Shown in pieces: positions 31,654 to 38,632 of a DNA stretch of 38,632 nt. The notes beneath the pieces are model-generated. The model did no database searches. It was not told where the DNA came from and saw only the letters and a list, made by a program, of their open reading frames with translations. How positions within the stretch are numbered: the stretch's first letter is position 1; each line of letters begins with the position of its first letter. The position numbers and the translations under genes are program-made. Source of the stretch: Alitiscatomonas aceti. GTDB taxonomy: Bacteria; Bacillota; Clostridia; Lachnospirales; Lachnospiraceae. Location: positions 1 to 38,632 of the forward strand of contig NZ_JAOQJF010000032.1 of the NCBI RefSeq assembly GCF_025567195.1. Direction: 5' to 3'.

Positions 31654-32631
31654 TTAAACCCCAGTCTGTTCTTTTTCTTCGTCCCACTGGATCCGGATCT
31701 GTCCGTCCACCTGGCGGATGATCTCCTCCACTGTACCGGTCATGGTACAGCCCGCGGCCTTTTTGTGGCCGCCGCCGCCAAAGGCCAGGGCGATCCGGCT
31801 CAGATCCAGCTCCGTATTAGTCCGGAGGCTCACCTTATACTCCGACGGATTCCCTGTCTCATAAAGGAGGATGGCGCACTCCACTCCGGTCACAGACCGG
31901 AGAAGATCCACGATGCCGTCGGTGGACTTCACCGTACAGCCGTTTTTCTTAAGCTCCTCCTGGGTCACCACCGTGTAAATGCAGCGGCCGTCCTCAAAAA
32001 GGACGCTGTCCAGCATGGCCTGGCCGTGGACCCTGGTCTGACCGTAGCTCTTCTGGTAAAAGCTTCCGTCAATGATCTTCGGGAAATCGATCCCCTGGTC
32101 CATCAGATATCCGGCGATCTCCATGGTCCTCCGGGAGGTGTTGGAATATTTGAACACGCCCGTATCATGGACGATGCCGGTGTACAGGCACTCTGCCACG
32201 GCCTTCCCGATCTTATCCTGGTCCAGGAGGCCGTAAAGGACCTCGCAGGTGGAGCTGGCGCTTCCGGCGATCACATTGACCCGGGCCAGGCCCTGGTTGG
32301 TGATGTGATGGTCGATGCACAGGCTGTCCGCCGCCGTTTTCAGATAGGGAGCAAATTCTCCCAGGCGCTTTTCGTCGCTGGCGTCCAGGGTAATGCAGAG
32401 ATCAAAGGTCCGTTCCGGCTCAAATCCGTGTTTCACCTGGCCGTAGCCCTTTAAATATCCGAATTTTGCGCCCATGGGCTCCAGATATACGGATACCCTA
32501 AGCTCCCCGTAGTTTTCCGTCAGGTAATTATACATGGCCAGACAGGAACCGATACAGTCCCCGTCCGGATTCACATGGCCTAAAATGGCCACTGTTTTTT
32601 TATCTTTCAGCACATCTGTCAGAATTCCCAC
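31654..32631 (-). CDS. nrnA: DHH/DHHA1 phosphoesterase, oligoribonuclease NrnA type
   Basis: Degrades very short RNAs (nano-RNAs) and in many Firmicutes also converts pAp to AMP. N-terminal DHH domain: GHVNPDGDCIGS, then LCIDHHITNQ. C-terminal DHHA1 domain: GGGGHKKAAGC. At 325 residues it has NrnA length. It starts GTG 32631, with AAAGGAG 8 bases upstream. The position between rbfA and truB is the usual Clostridia order. Confidence 0.94.
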   Translation of the reverse strand: MGILTDVLKDKKTVAILGHVNPDGDCIGSCLAMYNYLTENYGELRVSVYLEPMGAKFGYLKGYGQVKHGFEPERTFDLCITLDASDEKRLGEFAPYLKTAADSLCIDHHITNQGLARVNVIAGSASSTCEVLYGLLDQDKIGKAVAECLYTGIVHDTGVFKYSNTSRRTMEIAGYLMDQGIDFPKIIDGSFYQKSYGQTRVHGQAMLDSVLFEDGRCIYTVVTQEELKKNGCTVKSTDGIVDLLRSVTGVECAILLYETGNPSEYKVSLRTNTELDLSRIALAFGGGGHKKAAGCTMTGTVEEIIRQVDGQIRIQWDEEKEQTGV

Positions 32632-32660
32632 TGGGCAGACTCCTTTCCTGGGGCAGGACC

Positions 32661-33062
32661 TTACCTGCCGTCCTCTGTCTCCTCGCCGTTTTCCTCATCC
32701 CGGTCCGTCAGATCCTTTGTCACATCGTCGATGAGCTTCGACATGCGGACTCCGTATTCGATGGACTGGTCCAGGATAAAGGAGATCTCCGGCGTATTCC
32801 TAAGGTTCACCGCCTTTGCCAGCTGGGTCCGGATAAAGCCCTCGGCGCTCTTTAAGCCGCGGATGGTGTCCTTAGCCTGCTCCTCGTCTGCAAGAACGCT
32901 GATATACGCCTTGCAGTATTTCAGATCCGGCGTCACCTGGACTAAGACCACGCTGGTCATTGGATGGATCCTGGGATCCTTGAGCTCTGAGCGGATGATA
33001 TCGCTCAGAGCCTTCTGGACCTCCCCGTTGATTCGTGTATTTTTAATGCTGTTCTTTCTCAT
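32661..33062 (-). CDS. rbfA: 30S ribosome-binding factor A
   Basis: Late assembly factor of the small subunit, with a KH-like fold. 133 residues: RINGEVQKALSDIIRSELKDPR at the start, VTPDLKYCKAYISV and LRNTPEISFILDQSIEYG after it. It ends in an acidic Asp/Glu/Gly tail. It follows infB by 15 bases. Confidence 0.96.
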   Translation of the reverse strand: MRKNSIKNTRINGEVQKALSDIIRSELKDPRIHPMTSVVLVQVTPDLKYCKAYISVLADEEQAKDTIRGLKSAEGFIRTQLAKAVNLRNTPEISFILDQSIEYGVRMSKLIDDVTKDLTDRDEENGEETEDGR

Positions 33063-33077
33063 GATACTCCTTCTTTA

Positions 33078-36011
33078 CTATCTCGGAACCTCTACCATGA
33101 TATAGATTTCGATCATATCGTCTTCCTTCAGGTCGTTGAAGCCTTCAAATACAAGGCCGCACTCGTAGCCTGCGTTGACCTCCTTCACATCGTCCTTGAA
33201 ACGCTTTAAGGAAGCTAACGGTCCCTCGAAGATCTGCTCGCCCTCGCGGGTGATGCGGGCCTTGGAGCCGCGGGTGATCTTTCCGTCCAGGACATAGGAA
33301 CCGGCGATGGTACCCACGCCGGATGCCTTGAAGGTCTGGCGCACAATGGCATGGCCGGTCACCTGTTCTTCGTATACCGGATCCAGCATGCCCTTCATGG
33401 CAGCCTCCACATCCTCGATGGCCTGGTAGATCACGCGGTACAGACGCATATCCACCTTCTCCCGGTCCGCAATGGACTTGGCGGTGGCGTCAGGACGCAC
33501 GTTGAAGCCGATGATGATGGCGTTGGAAGCGGAAGCCAGGGTCACGTCGGATTCGTTGATGGTGCCGACGCCGCCGTGGATCACCTTTACCACCACTTCT
33601 TCGTTGGAGAGCTTCACAAGACTCTGCTTTACTGCTTCCACGGATCCCTGTACGTCTGCCTTTACGATGATGGGCAGTTCCTTTACATTTCCTGCCTTGA
33701 TCTGGGAGAACAGATCGTCCAGGGATAATTTTGCCTTTGTATCTTCAATTAACTTGTTCTTTCCTTCTGTGATGAAGGTCTCAGCAAAGCTTCTGGCCTC
33801 CTTCTCGTTCTGGAGAGCCACAAATACCTCGCCGGCGTTGGGAACGTCGTTGAGACCCAGGATCTCCACCGGAGTGGACGGGCCGGCTTCCTTCACACGG
33901 TTGCCCTTATCGTCCATCATGGCGCGGACTCTTCCGTAGCAGGAACCTGCGGCGATGGAATCGCCCACCTTTAAGGTTCCCTTCTGTACAAGGACAGTAG
34001 CCACGGGACCTCTGCCCTTGTCTAACTGTGCCTCGATCACAAGACCTCTGGCCTTCCGGTTGGGGTTGGCCTTTAATTCCTTCACCTCTGCCGTTAAGAG
34101 GATCATCTCCAGAAGCTCCGGGATGCCCTCCTTTGTATGGGCGGATACGGGAACGAATACGGTGCTGCCGCCCCAGTCCTCGGGGATCAGCTCATATTCG
34201 GAAAGCTCCTGTTTTACACGCTCCACATTGGCGCTGGGCTTATCGATCTTGTTGACTGCAACAATGATCTCCACCCCTGCGGCCTTGGCATGGTTGATGG
34301 CCTCCACGGTCTGGGGCATTACGCCGTCGTCGGCTGCCACCACAAGAATTGCGATGTCCGTAGCCTGGGCTCCCCTCATACGCATGGCGGTGAACGCCTC
34401 ATGGCCCGGGGTATCTAAGAAGGTGATCCTCTGGCCGTTGGCCTCTACCACATATGCACCGATATGCTGGGTGATGCCGCCTGCCTCCCTGGAAGTCACA
34501 TTGCTCTGGCGGATGGCGTCCAGAAGAGAGGTCTTACCATGGTCAACGTGACCCATGACGCAGATGACCGGCGGTCTGGAAACCATGTCCTTCTCGTCCT
34601 CCTCTTCCTCTCTTAAGAGCTCCTCGATCACGTTGATCTTCTTTTCCTTCTCACAGAGAACATCATACTCCATGGCGATCTCCTCAGCCTTCTCAAAGTC
34701 GATCTCCTGGTTGATGGTCACGATGGTCCCCTGTAAGAACAGTTTTTTCACGATGGCGGAGGGCTGTAATTTCATCTTTTCAGCCAGCTCCTTAATGGTG
34801 ATGGTCTCCGGGATCACGATGGTCTTGATCTCCTCCACCTTGGCCTCAGCCTTCTTGGGCTGCTGCATCACGGGAGCCTTAACGCCCTTTCCGCCCTTGG
34901 CGTTCTTGCCTCTTAACTCCTCGTCCCGGTCCTTTCTGGCATCATGCTCTTTCTTATAAGCATTCTTGCTGGCCTTGGTGTTCTGCTGCTTCTGGGCCAT
35001 GGGGGTATCGAAGGACGGCTTGGGGATGTTCAGTCCGCCGCGGCCGTCGCGGCCTCCCTGACGGTTTCCGTCTCTCTGGCCATCGCGGCCATAGCCTCCC
35101 TGACGGCCGCCGTCACGGTTATAGCCTCCCTGGCGGTTTCCGTCTCTCTGACCGTCGCGGTTAAACCCACCCTGGCGGTTCCCGTCTCTCTGGCCGTCGC
35201 GGTTATAGCCTCCCTGGCGGTTTCCATCTCTCTGGCCGTCGCGGTTATAGCCTCCCTGGCGGTTTCCGTCTCTCTGGCCGTCGCGGTTATAGCCTCCCTG
35301 GCGGTTCCCATCTCTCTGGCCGTCACGGTTAAACCCGCCCTGACGGTTTCCATCTCTCTGGCCGTCGCGGTTAAACCCACCCTGACGGTTCCCGTCTCTC
35401 TGGCCGTCGCGGTTAAACCCACCCTGACGGTTTCCATCTCTCTGGCCGTCACGGTTAAACCCGCCCTGGCGGTTTCCGTCTCTCTGACCGTCGCGGTTAT
35501 AGCCTCCCTGGCGGTTTCCGTCTCTCTGGCCGTCACGGTTGTAGCCTCCCTGACGGTTCCCATCTCTCTGGCCGTCGCGGTTATAGCCTCCCTGGCGGCT
35601 TCCCTGGGGCCTTGCCTCTGTCTGGGAAGCGGCCTGCACCGGAGCCGTCTCTGTCTCCTGGACGGGAGCTGTGGTCTGTTCCTTCACCTCTTCCGCTGGA
35701 GCTGCCTTGGGCTTCTGGGCCGGAGCAGAGGTTGTAGGACGCACCTGCATGCCTGGTCCTGTGGATCTCTGGTTTCTGGCTCCCTGTCCCTGGCTTCTGC
35801 CGCCGCGGCCCTTCTGGGTGCTGTTCTGGGGACGGTATACGGCTGCGATCCGCTTCTTGGCCGGAGCTGCCCCTTCCTTATTCTCGCCGGCGGGCTGGGT
35901 TCCGGCTCCGTTTGTCATACTGCTGTTTTCTTCCATATTATTCTTCTGCAACGTATCTGTAACCTCTTTATTCGTCTTTCCTAAGTTCTTAGCTAAATCG
36001 TTATCCCTCAC
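33078..36011 (-). CDS. infB: Translation initiation factor IF-2 with an extended repeat-rich N-terminus
   Basis: GTPase that places initiator tRNA on the 30S subunit and joins the subunits. G domain motifs GHVDHGKTSLLD (about 495), DTPGHEAF and NKIDKP are intact, followed by domains II-IV. At 977 residues it is unusually long. The excess is a basic, disordered N-terminus with tandem RQGGYNRDGQRDGN repeats (see the repeat entry), preceded by a short IF2_N-type helix region and followed by a second one. I start at GTG 36011, 8 bases from GGAGG; GTG 36017 is only two bases from it. The start lies inside ylxQ. Confidence 0.96.
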   Translation of the reverse strand: MRDNDLAKNLGKTNKEVTDTLQKNNMEENSSMTNGAGTQPAGENKEGAAPAKKRIAAVYRPQNSTQKGRGGRSQGQGARNQRSTGPGMQVRPTTSAPAQKPKAAPAEEVKEQTTAPVQETETAPVQAASQTEARPQGSRQGGYNRDGQRDGNRQGGYNRDGQRDGNRQGGYNRDGQRDGNRQGGFNRDGQRDGNRQGGFNRDGQRDGNRQGGFNRDGQRDGNRQGGFNRDGQRDGNRQGGYNRDGQRDGNRQGGYNRDGQRDGNRQGGYNRDGQRDGNRQGGFNRDGQRDGNRQGGYNRDGGRQGGYGRDGQRDGNRQGGRDGRGGLNIPKPSFDTPMAQKQQNTKASKNAYKKEHDARKDRDEELRGKNAKGGKGVKAPVMQQPKKAEAKVEEIKTIVIPETITIKELAEKMKLQPSAIVKKLFLQGTIVTINQEIDFEKAEEIAMEYDVLCEKEKKINVIEELLREEEEDEKDMVSRPPVICVMGHVDHGKTSLLDAIRQSNVTSREAGGITQHIGAYVVEANGQRITFLDTPGHEAFTAMRMRGAQATDIAILVVAADDGVMPQTVEAINHAKAAGVEIIVAVNKIDKPSANVERVKQELSEYELIPEDWGGSTVFVPVSAHTKEGIPELLEMILLTAEVKELKANPNRKARGLVIEAQLDKGRGPVATVLVQKGTLKVGDSIAAGSCYGRVRAMMDDKGNRVKEAGPSTPVEILGLNDVPNAGEVFVALQNEKEARSFAETFITEGKNKLIEDTKAKLSLDDLFSQIKAGNVKELPIIVKADVQGSVEAVKQSLVKLSNEEVVVKVIHGGVGTINESDVTLASASNAIIIGFNVRPDATAKSIADREKVDMRLYRVIYQAIEDVEAAMKGMLDPVYEEQVTGHAIVRQTFKASGVGTIAGSYVLDGKITRGSKARITREGEQIFEGPLASLKRFKDDVKEVNAGYECGLVFEGFNDLKEDDMIEIYIMVEVPR
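35034..35597 (-). repeat. Tandem 42-bp repeats inside infB
   Basis: Eleven consecutive copies of the 14-residue unit RQGG(Y/F)NRDGQRDGN, then a 10-residue partial, one more full copy (RQGGYGRDGQRDGN) and a degenerate one. Tyr/Phe alternate in blocks (YYY FFFF YYY F), which points to copying of multi-unit stretches. DNA copies are nearly identical except for wobble changes. The array is Arg/Gly/Asp/Gln-rich and low-complexity. Confidence 0.95.
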
Positions 36012-36333
36012 ACTCACTACCTCCGTTCATACAAAGCTGTTTCTTCATGGCCTCGGAAAAGCCTGCGTCCTGCACAGCCAGGGAAGCACGCATCTCCCTG
36101 CCGGTGGCGTGGCCCAGCTCCTCCTTGCTTCCGAATTCAAAATAGGGGACCTCATAGTAAGTACACATATTCCGGAACTTCTTCTTTGTATTTTCCGACG
36201 CCTCTTCCGAGACAATGACCAGGTATGCTCTCCCGGATTTCACGGACTTCTCCGTGGAAAACTCTCCGCTCTGCACCTTTCCCGCCTTGGCGGCCAGGCC
36301 CAGAAGGCCAAAAACCCTGCTTTTATTGATCAA
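36001..36333 (-). CDS. ylxQ: L7Ae/YlxQ-family RNA-binding protein
   Basis: 110-residue L7Ae/L30e/S12e/Gadd45-fold protein that binds kink-turn RNA; ribosome-associated in relatives. VFGLLGLAAKAGKVQSGE, YLVIVSEEASENTKKK and GREMRASLAVQDAGF are characteristic. I choose TTG 36333, which gives the family N-terminus INKSRVFGLLG and has AAGGAG upstream; an ATG at 36363 would add ten residues overlapping ylxR. It overlaps ylxR (11 bases) and infB (about 11 bases). Confidence 0.88.
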   Translation of the reverse strand: MINKSRVFGLLGLAAKAGKVQSGEFSTEKSVKSGRAYLVIVSEEASENTKKKFRNMCTYYEVPYFEFGSKEELGHATGREMRASLAVQDAGFSEAMKKQLCMNGGSECEG

Positions 36334-36598
36334 GCTGCTCCATCTCCTTTTCCAGACTTTCATATACCTCTTTGGGGATCGCCATCTTAAAGGAGCGCTC
36401 CAGCCCTTTTCCCTTCACGGCCTTTTTAAAGCAGTCCATGGACGGACAGAGATATGCACCCCGCCCATTCTTCCTTCCAGTGGCGTCGATGGTGATCTGA
36501 CCGTCCGTTGTCTTTAAAACCCGGATCAGATCCCGTTTGCTCTTCATTTCTCCGCAGCCGATGCACTGTCTCTGCGGAACTTTTTTTTCCGTACTCAC
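36323..36598 (-). CDS. ylxR: YlxR-family RNA-binding protein
   Basis: 91-residue DUF448 protein. PQRQCIGCGEMKSKRDLIR and GRGAYLCPSMDCFKKAVK give the two family cysteine pairs, and the fold forms a basic RNA-binding face. It starts GTG 36598, with only a weak upstream site, so its translation may depend on nusA. It lies 18 bases after nusA and overlaps ylxQ, in the usual nusA-ylxR-ylxQ-infB order. Confidence 0.93.
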   Translation of the reverse strand: MSTEKKVPQRQCIGCGEMKSKRDLIRVLKTTDGQITIDATGRKNGRGAYLCPSMDCFKKAVKGKGLERSFKMAIPKEVYESLEKEMEQLDQ

Positions 36599-36616
36599 TG
36601 TAAGATCACTTCTCTC

Positions 36617-37774
36617 CTATTCTTCGGATTCCTCCTGGTAGTCTTCCTCTGCGGGAACCTCATAGCTGCCTTCAGTTTCAAACTCGCCTTCAAATCCGTC
36701 TTCATATTCGCCGGACTCCAGGGCATCAAACAGGCCCATTTCCCTTGCCTGGGTCTCGCTCTTAATATCGATCTTATAGGTGGTCAGTCTCGCCGCCAGC
36801 CTTGCGTTCTGTCCTTCCTTGCCGATGGCCAGAGATAACTGATAATCCGGAACGATGACCTGTGCCTCCTTCGCATCCTCATCGGCCACAACGGAGATCA
36901 CCTTGGCAGGACTCAGGGCATTTTCGATCAGGAAGGCCGGGTTGTCGTCCCAGTTGATGATGTCGATCTTCTCGCCTCTTAACTCATTGACAATGGCGTT
37001 GACTCTGGCTCCGTTTAAGCCGACGCATGCGCCCACCGGATCCACGTTGGGGTCTGTGGTGCTCACTGCGATCTTCGTTCTGGAACCGGCCTCTCTGGCA
37101 ATGGCGCGGATCTCGACCGTTCCGTCCCGCACCTCGGCGATCTCCGCCTCAAACAGGCGTCTCACCAGGTCCGGATGGGTACGGGATACGGAGATCCTGG
37201 GTCCCTTGGGATTATCCTTTACCTCCAGGATATAGACCTTGATCCTCTCCGTGCGCTGGAATACCTCGCCCTTTACCTGTTCGGATTCCGGCAGGATGGC
37301 GTCGATCTTTCCAAGATCCACACTGACGTTCCGTCCGATATAACGCTGCACGATACCGGTCACTACCTCCTTCTCCCGGCACTGCCACTCGTTTAACTGG
37401 GATTTCCGGCTCTCCTCACGGATCTTCTGGAGGATCACGTTTTTGGCGTTCTGGGTGGCGATCCGGCCGAAATCATGGGAATCGATGGGAATCTGGACAA
37501 TATCGCCCAGGTCGAACTTCGCGCCCTTCATTCTCGCGTCTGCAAGGCTAATCTGGGTCACCGGGTCTTCCACATTTTCCACAACCTCTTTTTCTGCATA
37601 AACAGAATAGTCGCAGCCCTCGCGGTCAATGATCACCTTCACATTGTCCGCTTTCCCGAAATGGTTCTTACATGCCGTAAGAAGGGAATTCTCGATGGCC
37701 TCCAGCAATGTGTCTTTGCTGATGTTATATTCCTTTTCCAGCACCGTCATTGCTTCCATCAGTTCCTTGTTCAT
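36617..37774 (-). CDS. nusA: Transcription termination/antitermination factor NusA
   Basis: RNA-polymerase-associated factor that affects pausing, termination and antitermination. N-terminal polymerase-binding domain (1-130), S1 domain (about 130-200, EVVTGIVQRYIGRNVSVDLG), then KH1 and KH2 (PVGACVGLNGARVNAIVNEL and LAIGKEGQNARLAARLT). An acidic tail of about 40 residues ends the protein, as in Firmicutes; there is no gamma-proteobacterial repeat domain. 385 residues. AGGAGG is close to the ATG. It follows rimP by 14 bases. Confidence 0.97.
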   Translation of the reverse strand: MNKELMEAMTVLEKEYNISKDTLLEAIENSLLTACKNHFGKADNVKVIIDREGCDYSVYAEKEVVENVEDPVTQISLADARMKGAKFDLGDIVQIPIDSHDFGRIATQNAKNVILQKIREESRKSQLNEWQCREKEVVTGIVQRYIGRNVSVDLGKIDAILPESEQVKGEVFQRTERIKVYILEVKDNPKGPRISVSRTHPDLVRRLFEAEIAEVRDGTVEIRAIAREAGSRTKIAVSTTDPNVDPVGACVGLNGARVNAIVNELRGEKIDIINWDDNPAFLIENALSPAKVISVVADEDAKEAQVIVPDYQLSLAIGKEGQNARLAARLTTYKIDIKSETQAREMGLFDALESGEYEDGFEGEFETEGSYEVPAEEDYQEESEE

Positions 37775-37788
37775 CTTTTATCCTCCTT

Positions 37789-38256
37789 TTAAAAATCAAA
37801 TGCCAGACGGATTAAGGCAATATCTTTTCTGTCGAATGTACTTTCTGACCCATCCTCATAGCGGATGGTGACCGTATTTTCATCATAGGCTGCAAGAACC
37901 CCTGTAAAGTCCTTCTGACGGTCCACGGCCCGGTAGAGCTTGATCTCCACCTGCTCGCCCATGCTCCTCTTAAAATCCTTTTCCTTTTTTAAGGGTCTTC
38001 CAAGTCCCGGAGAGCTGACCTCTAAAATATAGCTTTCGTCGATGAAGTCCTCCTTATCCAGCCAGTCACCCAGACGTCTGGACACCATCTCGCAGTCATC
38101 CACCGTAAAGCCGCCCTCTTTATCAATATAGGCCCTGAGATACCAGGTTCCGGCTTCCTTTACATATTCCACATCCACCAGTTCAAAATGATTTTCTTCC
38201 ATGACAGGCAGTAAGAATGCTTCCACCCTCGCCTCATAGTCTTCCCGTTTTGACAC
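37789..38256 (-). CDS. rimP: Ribosome maturation factor RimP
   Basis: 155-residue factor for 30S assembly. N-terminal domain (FELVDVEYVKEAGTWYLRAYID), then the conserved SSPGLGRPLK and a C-terminal SH3-like domain. GTG 38256 is the start, with AAAGGTGG upstream. It is the first gene of the long leftward operon. Confidence 0.95.
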   Translation of the reverse strand: MSKREDYEARVEAFLLPVMEENHFELVDVEYVKEAGTWYLRAYIDKEGGFTVDDCEMVSRRLGDWLDKEDFIDESYILEVSSPGLGRPLKKEKDFKRSMGEQVEIKLYRAVDRQKDFTGVLAAYDENTVTIRYEDGSESTFDRKDIALIRLAFDF

Positions 38257-38343
38257 GATCCCACCACCTTTCTTTTTATCAGCACCGGCTGTTCCCCCGC
38301 GTCCGTGCGTGTCTTTTCCGGACCGGAAAGAAGATACAAAACG

Positions 38344-38373
38344 AAAGAGTGGACTTTGTTTCGTCCACTCTTT
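38344..38373 (-). promoter_or_regulatory. Terminator-like hairpin in the rimP leader
   Basis: AAAGAGTGGAC / GTCCACTCTTT forms an 11-bp perfect stem with an 8-base loop; in the minus-strand RNA it is followed by CGUUUUGU. A second hairpin (38312-38331) lies between it and the gene. Together they occupy most of the roughly 140-base leader. They could be attenuators acted on by NusA, the product of the second gene; this is inference. Confidence 0.55.
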
Positions 38374-38401
38374 TCAGCCAGTTACTTATGTTATCGTTTA
38401 C

Positions 38402-38430
38402 ATCATATCACACTCAAGAAGCAATTGCAA
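38402..38430 (-). promoter_or_regulatory. Sigma-A promoter of the rimP-nusA-infB operon
   Basis: Minus strand -35 TTGCAA (38425-38430), 17 bases, -10 TATGAT (38402-38407). Start near 38395. It is the only good promoter I see for the run that ends with the L,D-transpeptidase at 26771. Confidence 0.75.
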
Positions 38431-38435
38431 TAGTT

Positions 38436-38555
38436 TTATTTTTTTTTCGAACAGTTCATATCGTTGAGACTGCAGCTCGTCTCGTCCTCCCGGCTCACCC
38501 CGTTCCCGTTTTCCGTCGTAGTACTAGGAAAGTTCCGTCGTTTTCTTCTCGTCAT
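38436..38555 (-). CDS. Possible 39-residue basic protein
   Basis: ATG 38555 to TAA 38436, starting MTRRKRRNFPSTTTENG and ending NCSKKK, with two cysteines. The ribosome-binding site is poor (AGGA about 14 bases upstream, after a five-codon ORF). Its stop overlaps the A/T tract just upstream of the rimP promoter. No family recognised; it may be chance. Confidence 0.2.
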   Translation of the reverse strand: MTRRKRRNFPSTTTENGNGVSREDETSCSLNDMNCSKKK

Positions 38556-38632
38556 TTTTTTATCTCTTTTCCTGCATCTCGATTTTTCCTTTATTTACAG
38601 CAAATTTTCAATGCCCTTTTGGGGCTTTTTTT
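38556..38632 (+). terminator. Short hairpin with T-run at the right edge
   Basis: GCCC-TTTTG-GGGC (38613-38625) is followed by at least seven T up to the window end. As read it would end a + strand transcript, but no + strand gene is visible before it. The stem is only 4 bp, so this is weak. The rest of the stretch 38556-38600 shows nothing else. Confidence 0.3.

Noticed and set aside
35034..35597. CRISPR-like repeat array
   Set aside because: The units are directly adjacent with no spacers and encode a protein repeat in frame.
34944..35984. Long + strand and other-frame ORFs across the infB repeat array
   Set aside because: They are artefacts of a 42-bp repeat, which keeps every frame open; the - strand frame carries all the IF-2 motifs.

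Overview
The window looks like a chromosomal segment of a moderately high-GC member of the Clostridia, most likely Lachnospiraceae. The grounds are: a type III glutamine synthetase beside a short type I enzyme with an ANTAR regulator, lysine synthesis through LL-diaminopimelate aminotransferase (DapL), the rimP-nusA-ylxR-ylxQ-infB order, strong AGGAGG ribosome-binding sites, and lipoproteins with long Thr/Ala/Glu/Lys linkers. It is dense, largely housekeeping DNA. I see no tRNA, rRNA, CRISPR array, prophage or complete insertion sequence.

Layout. (1) 1-1240: AT-rich left edge and a FecCD-type metallophore permease read leftward, with a promoter and a DtxR-like palindrome. (2) 1355-10914: a leftward run glnN-metY-pyrG-glmS-purF-dapL. 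It joins glutamine synthesis to three glutamine-consuming amidotransferases, plus methionine/cysteine and lysine steps. Its leader carries a 22-bp hairpin followed by seven U. (3) 11099-13058: divergent short glnA and an ANTAR regulator whose receiver domain is degenerate, with a structured glnA leader. (4) 13106-15914: pnp and rpsO, leftward, with an rpsO terminator, a long pnp leader hairpin and a probable S15 leader. (5) 15931-26676: an accessory block containing a tandem-rhodanese lipoprotein; two VTT (DedA/TVP38) membrane proteins and a twin-CCG Fe-S protein; a tightly coupled operon of nucleoside hydrolase, TIGR04282-type transferase, APH-like kinase and TIGR04283-type glycosyltransferase; and a YnjB-type ABC importer. 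(6) 26771-38430: an eleven-gene leftward run rimP-nusA-ylxR-ylxQ-infB-rbfA-nrnA-truB-ribF-AI-2E-type permease-L,D-transpeptidase, from one good promoter to one strong bidirectional terminator. (7) 38436-38632: a possible 39-residue ORF and a short hairpin at the window edge.

How the genes work together. Region 2/3 is a nitrogen hub: GSIII and GSI make glutamine, PyrG, GlmS and PurF spend it, and both synthetase genes have structured leaders beside an ANTAR-type RNA-binding regulator. Region 5 is the best candidate for an undescribed system. Its gene families resemble those seen with arsenosugar or 'rSAM/selenodomain' loci, but no radical SAM enzyme or SelD is in the window, and a dedicated ABC importer lies next to a nucleoside-cleaving and sugar-modifying operon. 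Region 6 is the standard translation/RNA-maturation operon extended into FAD synthesis and envelope genes; its IF-2 carries an unusual run of 14-residue repeats.
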